Assembly: GCF_038003525.1 (NCBI RefSeq)
Contig: NZ_JBBOPI010000001.1
Coordinates: forward strand, 1,045,001 to 1,109,000
Source: Solibacillus sp. FSL H8-0538
GTDB taxonomy: Bacteria; Bacillota; Bacilli; Bacillales_A; Planococcaceae
Length of the DNA: 64,000 nucleotides
Direction of reading: 5' to 3'
Positions 58,512-64,000 of the stretch are shown piece after piece. The position numbers and the translations under genes were made by a program. How positions within the stretch are numbered: position 1 is the stretch's first letter; each line of letters starts with the position of its first letter. The notes under the pieces were generated by a model that did not search any database, had not been told where the DNA came from, and saw nothing but the letters and a program-made list of their open reading frames with translations.

Positions 58512-59774
58512 TTGTTTTTAACGACACAATTAGCGAAAGGTGTTTCGCTACATATAAGACAAACGACACAATTTAAAACGGTGAATTTCTCAATAAAGTG
58601 GAGAAAGCCTTTGACGACAAAGGATGCAGCAGAACGAACAGTATTGTCAAATGTATTACAGCATAGTAATGAACGTTTCAAAACTTCAGCAGCATACCGT
58701 AGCTATTTAGATGATTTATTTGGAACAGTGCTTTATTTTGACACGTCTAAGCGTGGAAATGAGCATACACTTTTATTAAATGCAGAAGCAGTAAATGATC
58801 AATATTTAGCACATGGTAACGTATTAAATGAAGTGCTCGAACTGCTTCAAACGGCCATCTTCAAACCGAATTTTGAGCAAGGCGTATTTGTTCCTTCAAT
58901 TGTTGAACGTGAAAAAGATATGGTTGTCCAACGTATCCAGTCGATTTTTGATGATAAAGCACGTTACGCACAGCAGCGTTTAACAAACATTCTACGTCCT
59001 AACCATCCTGCTTCAATTTCAGCAAATGGTACGATTGAAACGGTGCAGCAAATAACACCACAATCATTAACAGAAGCTTATTACTCAATGATAAATGACG
59101 ATATTATTGACATTTATGTAGTTGGGGATGTAGATGTGGAGGACATGACGGCGAAACTGAAGCAGGCACTACCATTTAAAGACCGCGATGGCTTTGAGAA
59201 GCAGACATTAACTGCTACAGAAAAACCAGAACAATCTTATACAAAAGAACAACAAGAAATGAAGCAAGGGAAACTTCATATGGGCTATAGCACATCGGTT
59301 ACATTTGGTCATGAGGATTTCCCAAAAATGCAAATTTTCAATGGGATTTTTGGGGGTTATGCACACTCAAAAATATTTATGAATGTACGCGAGCGCGAAA
59401 GCCTAGCCTACTATGCATCAAGCTCGTATGCATCTCAATACGGTCTTGTTTTTGTTGTATCTGGCATTGAGCCGGCGAATGAAAATAAAGCAATCGAAGT
59501 AATTGGCGAACAGTTAATGTCCATACAAAATGGTGAAATTACCGATTTAGAGCTAACACAAACAAAAGCGATGCTCATAAACCAGTTAAAAGAGGCATTA
59601 GACTCTGCTCGAGGACAAATCGAAATTTTTGATCAATATAAAGGTTTAAACGAACAATTTACAGTCGAACTTTGGACGAAGCGCTGGCAAGATGTAAAGA
59701 AGGAAGATGTGCAACAAATGGCGAAACAGCTAGAGCTAGAAGCAACTTATTTCTTATGCGGCAAGGAGGACTAA
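58512..59774 (+). CDS. ymfF: M16-family peptidase-like protein YmfF
   Basis: 420 residues of the M16 fold, but without an HxxEH zinc motif in the N-terminal domain, so it is expected to be the non-catalytic partner of YmfH. The C-terminal domain keeps NVRERESLAYYASSSY, a normal M16 substrate-binding region. The TTG start follows GTCAGGAGGAG. ymfH begins 3 bases later. Pairing of an inactive with an active subunit is known in M16 enzymes; the substrate is unknown. Confidence 0.9.
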   Translation: MFLTTQLAKGVSLHIRQTTQFKTVNFSIKWRKPLTTKDAAERTVLSNVLQHSNERFKTSAAYRSYLDDLFGTVLYFDTSKRGNEHTLLLNAEAVNDQYLAHGNVLNEVLELLQTAIFKPNFEQGVFVPSIVEREKDMVVQRIQSIFDDKARYAQQRLTNILRPNHPASISANGTIETVQQITPQSLTEAYYSMINDDIIDIYVVGDVDVEDMTAKLKQALPFKDRDGFEKQTLTATEKPEQSYTKEQQEMKQGKLHMGYSTSVTFGHEDFPKMQIFNGIFGGYAHSKIFMNVRERESLAYYASSSYASQYGLVFVVSGIEPANENKAIEVIGEQLMSIQNGEITDLELTQTKAMLINQLKEALDSARGQIEIFDQYKGLNEQFTVELWTKRWQDVKKEDVQQMAKQLELEATYFLCGKED

Positions 59775-59777
59775 TTC

Positions 59778-61079
59778 GTGAAAACGATTGAATTTAAACA
59801 ATTAGATGAAACGCTTTATTATAAACAGCTAGATAACGGCTTGGATGTTTACATTTTACCAAAAAAAGGCTTCTCTAAAACATTTGTAACGTTCACAACG
59901 AAATATGGTTCCGTTGATCGATCATTTGTACCAATTGGCGGGTCAGAAGCGATTACAGTTCCAGACGGCATCGCACACTTTTTAGAGCATAAAATGTTTG
60001 AAAAAGAAGACGGTGATGTGTTCCAAAAGTTTAGTGAGGTTGGTGCACAGGCAAATGCATTCACATCCTTTACACGCACGGCGTATTTATTTTCAGCAAC
60101 GGACCATCTTTATAAAAGTACGGAAACATTACTGAATTTCGTGCAAGAACCTTATTTTACAGAAGAAACGGTAAATAAGGAAAAGGGCATTATTGGTCAG
60201 GAAATTACGATGTATGATGATCAGCCGGATTGGCGTTTGTATTTTGGTGCAATTGAAAATATGTATCATAATCATCCAGTAAAAATTGATATCGCTGGTA
60301 CTGTGAAGTCAATAGATGGGATTACAGCAGAGCACTTATATACTTGCTACAATACGTTCTATCACCCATCGAATATGCTCTTATTCGTTATCGGCGCTGT
60401 AGACCCAGTAGAGATGATGGCTTTCATTGAAAATGATCAAAGCAAAAAACAATTCCCTGAACCAACAGAGTTAACCCGTTTATTTGATGAGGAACCAACA
60501 ACCGTCGCAGTGAAAGAAAAAGTGCTGCATATGGATGTACAAAAACCAAAAGTATATGTTGGCTTGAAGGCGAAAGAAACTTCACTTAGTGGCGAGACGA
60601 TGTTAAAGCATGAGTTAGCGGTCCAAATAGCGTTAGAATGCTTATTTGGTCGTGCATCGAGCTTTTATACAGACATTTACGAGCAAGGCTTAATCGACGA
60701 ATCGTATACGTATGATTTCTCACTAGAAAAAGGCTTTGGCTTCGCATTAATCGGCTCAGATTCATCAAATCCGGATGCATTAGTACGTACAATAAAAGAC
60801 AGGCTCGATCAGGCAAAGCAGGAAGTAGTATTCACCGAAGAAGATGTAGAACGTATTAAACGAAAAAAAATCGGGTTTTTCTTACGAGCGCTTAATTCGA
60901 TGGAGTTTATCGCCAACCAGTTTACACGTTATAAATTCAATGATATGAATTTATTTGACGCTGTACCGACCCTTGAAAAGTTAACGGTTAAAGATATTAC
61001 AGAAGCATTCCAAACAATTCAAGGGCAAGAGCAACAAACTGTCTTTAAAGTACTTCCAGTAAACGAGCGCGAGGTATAA
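59778..61079 (+). CDS. ymfH: M16-family zinc peptidase YmfH
   Basis: 433 residues with the zinc motif HFLEH at residues 67-71 and the downstream EKGIIGQEITMYDD segment for the third ligand. The rest is M16-like. It is expected to form the active half of a complex with YmfF. The GTG start has AAGGAGGA before it. Its stop overlaps the ymfI start (TAATG). Confidence 0.93.
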   Translation: MKTIEFKQLDETLYYKQLDNGLDVYILPKKGFSKTFVTFTTKYGSVDRSFVPIGGSEAITVPDGIAHFLEHKMFEKEDGDVFQKFSEVGAQANAFTSFTRTAYLFSATDHLYKSTETLLNFVQEPYFTEETVNKEKGIIGQEITMYDDQPDWRLYFGAIENMYHNHPVKIDIAGTVKSIDGITAEHLYTCYNTFYHPSNMLLFVIGAVDPVEMMAFIENDQSKKQFPEPTELTRLFDEEPTTVAVKEKVLHMDVQKPKVYVGLKAKETSLSGETMLKHELAVQIALECLFGRASSFYTDIYEQGLIDESYTYDFSLEKGFGFALIGSDSSNPDALVRTIKDRLDQAKQEVVFTEEDVERIKRKKIGFFLRALNSMEFIANQFTRYKFNDMNLFDAVPTLEKLTVKDITEAFQTIQGQEQQTVFKVLPVNEREV

Positions 61080-61807
61080 TGAAGAAATTTGCATTAGTGT
61101 GCGGGGCTTCTGGCGCTATTGGGAAAGCGATTTGTGAAAAATTAGCCCAAGATGGTTGGTCACTTTATTTGCATTATTCTTCAGGTACAAGTAAAGTGGC
61201 GGTGCTTGTTGATCGATTGACGCATCGTTTTCCAGAACAGGAGTTTTTAGCCGTGCAAGCAAACTTTCATGCGGCAGAAGGAGCCGAGCAACTCACTTCA
61301 CAAATTTTTTCTTTACAAGCAGTGATTTTTGCTCATGGTCATGCGTATTATGGTTTACTGGAATCAACGCCGGCCGTTGAGATGGAGAAACTTTGGCGCG
61401 TTCATGTTCAAAATCCTATGCGCGTAACGGCACTTGTCGCAAGTAAACTTCGTGCAAACGACACGAGCTATATACTCTGGATTGGTTCCATTTGGGGTGA
61501 AGTTGGCGCTGCGGGCGAAACAGTCTATTCTGCAGTAAAGGGTGCGCAACATAGTTTTGTGAAAGCCTATGCACAGGAGGCTGCGTATAGCGGTATCCGC
61601 GTCAATGTAATTGCACCGGGTTTTATTGAAACAGGGATGAATAGTCAGTTAGCAAAGGAAGAACGCCGAGCGATTATCGAGGATATCCCGTTACAAAAGC
61701 TGGGGCAAACTTCTGACGTTGCTAACATGGTGTCCTTTTATATGAGCGGTCAGGCCGATTACGTAACAGGCCAAATAATTCGTGTTAATGGTGGTTGGTA
61801 CATATAA
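61079..61807 (+). CDS. ymfI: Short-chain dehydrogenase/reductase YmfI
   Basis: 242 residues, classic SDR: CGASGAIGKAI for the cofactor, catalytic Ser in WIGSIWG, YSAVKGAQ for Tyr/Lys, and RVNVIAPGFIETGM. FabG-like in form, but the exact substrate is unknown. The ymfF-ymfH-ymfI order matches B. subtilis. A small inverted repeat TTTGCAC/GTGCAAA (61816-61837) lies in the gap before ymfJ. Confidence 0.92.
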   Translation: MKKFALVCGASGAIGKAICEKLAQDGWSLYLHYSSGTSKVAVLVDRLTHRFPEQEFLAVQANFHAAEGAEQLTSQIFSLQAVIFAHGHAYYGLLESTPAVEMEKLWRVHVQNPMRVTALVASKLRANDTSYILWIGSIWGEVGAAGETVYSAVKGAQHSFVKAYAQEAAYSGIRVNVIAPGFIETGMNSQLAKEERRAIIEDIPLQKLGQTSDVANMVSFYMSGQADYVTGQIIRVNGGWYI

Positions 61808-61850
61808 TTTCTTTTTTTGCACATACTAAAGTGCAAAGGAGGAGATTATG

Positions 61851-62108
61851 ATGGGTATTCTGCAAAATTGGGAACGATGGACATCTTTTTTAGGTCAGCA
61901 AGTTGGTGATGCAAAAGAAAGTGGCATGCCGAAGAAAGTCATTGAAACTATGGCTGTTCAAATTGGTGAGTATTTAGCAAATAACGTAGATCCTCAAAAT
62001 GAACAAGAGCGAGTGCTATCTGATTTATGGGCTGTTGCAGAAAATGATGAAAAACATGCGATAGCTAGCTGCATCGTCAAACTTGTTCAAAATAAAAATA
62101 CTCATTAA
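61851..62108 (+). CDS. ymfJ: YmfJ (DUF3243) protein
   Basis: 85 residues from the ATG at 61851; an ATG at 61848 is also possible. GGAGGAG precedes them and is better spaced for 61851. It contains WERWTSFLGQQVGDAKESGM, a DUF3243 signature, and is all-helical in appearance. Function unknown. It ends the ymfF-ymfJ set with a terminator downstream. Confidence 0.9.
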   Translation: MGILQNWERWTSFLGQQVGDAKESGMPKKVIETMAVQIGEYLANNVDPQNEQERVLSDLWAVAENDEKHAIASCIVKLVQNKNTH

Positions 62109-62217
62109 GAGAAATGGTTGCGCCAAGAGTGGAATTTTCACTTCTGGCGCAATTGTGCTACTCGACAAAGTATTGATTTAAAACATTATGTCTGTCGGCC
62201 AAGTCCTATGAAGCAAA

Positions 62218-62258
62218 AAAAAGAGGGTGTCTCAATGCCCTTGTGAGACATCCTCTTC
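62218..62258. terminator. Bidirectional terminator after ymfJ
   Basis: AAGAGG-TGTCTCA pairs with TGAGACA-CCTCTT; A-rich before, T-rich after. The rest of the gap 62109-62353 is AT-rich with nothing else seen. Confidence 0.85.
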
Positions 62259-62353
62259 TTGTCATGTTATGGAATAAAATTGGTAATTTTTATAAAAATA
62301 AAATTTAAATATAATAAAATTTAAGATATCGCAGAAAAACCGCCGTTTCGAAC

Positions 62354-62382
62354 TTTTCAATACATATAAAATCAGCTATGAT
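62354..62382 (+). promoter_or_regulatory. Probable promoter of ymfK
   Basis: -35 TTTTCA (62354-62359), 17-base spacer, -10 TATGAT (62377-62382), 52 bases before ymfK. Confidence 0.5.
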
Positions 62383-62433
62383 GGAACTTATAAAGTTATT
62401 TTTACGTTTCTATGATGAGGGGACGGATTTGGG

Positions 62434-63231
62434 ATGGGCGAATGGTATTTTGAGTACGAAATTCAGGTGAATCGTCCTGGGTTATTAGGGGATATTGCTT
62501 CACTACTTGGTATGCTTCGGGTCAATATTGTCTCAATTAATGGCGTTGATGAAGGAAGACGGGGTATGCTTCTTCAAGCAAAAAACGAAGATTCAATTGA
62601 GCGTTTTATTTCCATCGTATCTACGATGGAAAACATAAATGTAACAAAGTTCCGCATTCCTAAATTACGCGACAGGTTAGCCGTTCGACACGGACATTAT
62701 ATTCCTCGTGACGCCGACGAGAAAAATACGTTCCGCTTCGTACGCGATGAACTGGGTATTTTAGTTGATTTTATGGCCGAGTTATTCAAAAAAGAAGGTA
62801 ATAAATTAATTGGTATTCGTGGTATGCCGCGTGTAGGGAAAACGGAATCCATTGTTGCAGCAAGTGTTTGTGCAAATAAGAAATGGATTTTCATTTCATC
62901 CACTATGATTAAACAAACGGTTCGCAACACGCTTATTGGTGATGAATTTCATGGCAATAATATATTTATTTTAGACGGTATTGTAACACGGCGTTCAAAT
63001 GATGAGCGCCATCAACAACTCGTGCGCGAGATGATGAGCATGCCAACGATTAAAGTCATTGAGCATCCTGATATGTTCGTACAACATTCTCAATATAAAA
63101 TTGAGGATTTTGATTATATTATTGAGCTTCGCCACCATCCCGATGAAGAAATCACATATGAAATCATTGAGAAAAATAATATGATGTCACAGTCCGACAA
63201 CTTTGGAGGATTCGGTGAATTTAATTTTTAA
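62434..63231 (+). CDS. ymfK: YmfK (DUF3388) protein with ACT-like and P-loop parts
   Basis: 265 residues. The N-terminal 75 residues look like an ACT-type ligand-binding fold (VNRPGLLGDIASLLGMLRVNI). A P-loop-like GMPRVGKTE lies at about 130-138, with FILDGIV further on resembling a Walker B strand. The pattern matches the DUF3388 YmfK family of Bacillus; no biochemical function is known. The gene precedes ymfM as in B. subtilis, by 18 bases. Confidence 0.9.
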   Translation: MGEWYFEYEIQVNRPGLLGDIASLLGMLRVNIVSINGVDEGRRGMLLQAKNEDSIERFISIVSTMENINVTKFRIPKLRDRLAVRHGHYIPRDADEKNTFRFVRDELGILVDFMAELFKKEGNKLIGIRGMPRVGKTESIVAASVCANKKWIFISSTMIKQTVRNTLIGDEFHGNNIFILDGIVTRRSNDERHQQLVREMMSMPTIKVIEHPDMFVQHSQYKIEDFDYIIELRHHPDEEITYEIIEKNNMMSQSDNFGGFGEFNF

Positions 63232-63249
63232 TAAAAGTAGGTGTTTTTG

Positions 63250-64000
63250 TTGACAGAATTAGGCGCTCGCCTGAAAGAAGCTAGATTAGCTAAAGGCTAT
63301 AGCTTAGACGATTTGCAAGAAATTACGAAAATTCAAAAGCGCTATTTAGTCGGCATTGAAGAAGGCAACTATTCCATCATGCCTGGTTCATTTTACGTGC
63401 GCGCATTTATTAAGCAGTATGCGGAAGCGGTAGGGCTTGAGCCGGATGCATTACTTGCTGAATACCAAAAAGATGTGCCTGGTGCTCAAAAAGAAGAAGT
63501 TGCACAATCCTTTACGCAAAGTCCGAATCGTAGAAAGATGAATTCTACTTCGTCAAGTAAAATGATGGAAGTAATGCCTAAATTTATTGTGGCACTATTT
63601 ATTATCGTCATTATTGTAGTTATTTGGGCTTTATATTTACAGAAGGCAAACAATTCTCCGGATATTATTGACGATGCATCGGCACCAATTGAGTATGCGC
63701 AAAAGCCTACAACTAATGAGCAAGTACCAAGCGTTGATGAGGACAAAGAGGAAGATATCGTTGAAGAACCAATCGTAGAAGAGCCGGTTGTAGAGCAAAC
63801 TATTAGTGCAGGTGTAATCGACGGTGAAACGACAACTTATGAAGTAACAGGTACTGAAACTTTAAGCATCCGAGTAGAAGTAGCTGGTGAAACTTGGGTT
63901 GGGATTCGTAACGAAGCACGAGCTGAACAAATAGAGGCAAAAGTATATAGTACTGGTACTGTTGTGGAAAATGATTCAACAGCGGACGGTTATGCCCGTA
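63250..64000 (+). CDS. ymfM: RodZ-like protein YmfM, 5' part (runs off the window)
   Basis: The frame is open from a TTG at 63250 (AAAAGTAGGTG upstream) to the window end, 250 codons. The N-terminus is a RodZ-type HTH domain (ELGARLKEARLAKGYSLDDL, IEEGNYSIMPGSFYVRAFIKQYA), with one membrane helix at about residues 111-130. An acidic, Val/Glu/Pro-rich linker (about 150-178) leads into a beta-rich DUF4115-like domain. RodZ proteins link cell-shape machinery (MreB) to the envelope. The stop codon is outside the window. Confidence 0.9.
   Translation, partial: MTELGARLKEARLAKGYSLDDLQEITKIQKRYLVGIEEGNYSIMPGSFYVRAFIKQYAEAVGLEPDALLAEYQKDVPGAQKEEVAQSFTQSPNRRKMNSTSSSKMMEVMPKFIVALFIIVIIVVIWALYLQKANNSPDIIDDASAPIEYAQKPTTNEQVPSVDEDKEEDIVEEPIVEEPVVEQTISAGVIDGETTTYEVTGTETLSIRVEVAGETWVGIRNEARAEQIEAKVYSTGTVVENDSTADGYAR

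Overview
The window reads as the chromosome of a low-GC, motile, endospore-forming member of the Bacillales. The gene order and protein sequences look most like the Planococcaceae/Caryophanaceae side (Lysinibacillus, Solibacillus and relatives). That placement is inference from synteny and protein resemblance; no 16S gene is present. Sporulation is indicated by dipicolinate synthase genes (spoVFA/spoVFB) behind a sigma-K-type promoter and by spoIIIE. Motility is indicated by a long fla/che operon. Nearly all genes lie on the + strand. No rRNA, tRNA, CRISPR array, prophage or insertion sequence was seen.

Layout. (1) 1-15148 is the 3' half of the fla/che operon: fliY end, cheY, fliZ, fliP, fliQ, fliR, flhB, flhA, flhF, flhG, cheB, cheA, cheW, cheC, cheD, an unrecognised membrane protein, sigD, an unrecognised small charged protein and a swrB-like gene. 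A terminator and an extended -10 promoter separate sigD from the upstream operon. (2) 15149-18515 carries rpsB, tsf, pyrH and frr, with two terminators. (3) 18516-25038 carries uppS, cdsA, dxr, rseP and proS (envelope lipids, isoprenoids, a site-2 protease, prolyl-tRNA synthetase). (4) 25039-37696 carries polC, rimP, nusA, ylxR, ylxQ, infB, ylxP, rbfA, truB, ribF and rpsO. (5) 37999-41871 carries pnp and an M16 peptidase gene (mlpA/ymxG). (6) 41953-44063 is a minus-strand accessory island with a GntR/YtrA-type repressor, an ABC ATPase, an ABC-2 permease and a broken remnant. (7) 44104-47833 carries ymxH, spoVFA, spoVFB, asd and dapA, which supply dipicolinate and the diaminopimelate/lysine pathway. 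(8) 48208-52262 carries an RNase J2-like gene and spoIIIE. (9) 52453-58218 carries a GntR regulator and a nupNOPQ-type nucleoside ABC importer. (10) 58512-64000 carries ymfF, ymfH, ymfI, ymfJ, ymfK and the 5' part of ymfM.

The genes are mostly orthologues of well-known Bacillus loci. The unusual content is in the intergenic DNA. A dispersed element of about 87 bp with two hairpins occurs four times (23124, 29706, 40274, 58260), always in the same orientation and at operon boundaries. Base changes in the stems are compensated between copies. A GC-rich structured element between frr and uppS has alternative pairings and lies just before an intrinsic terminator. Another structured leader sits before rbfA, and further hairpin clusters lie before proS, before rimP and after dapA. 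These are the best candidates for undescribed RNA or mobile-repeat biology here.
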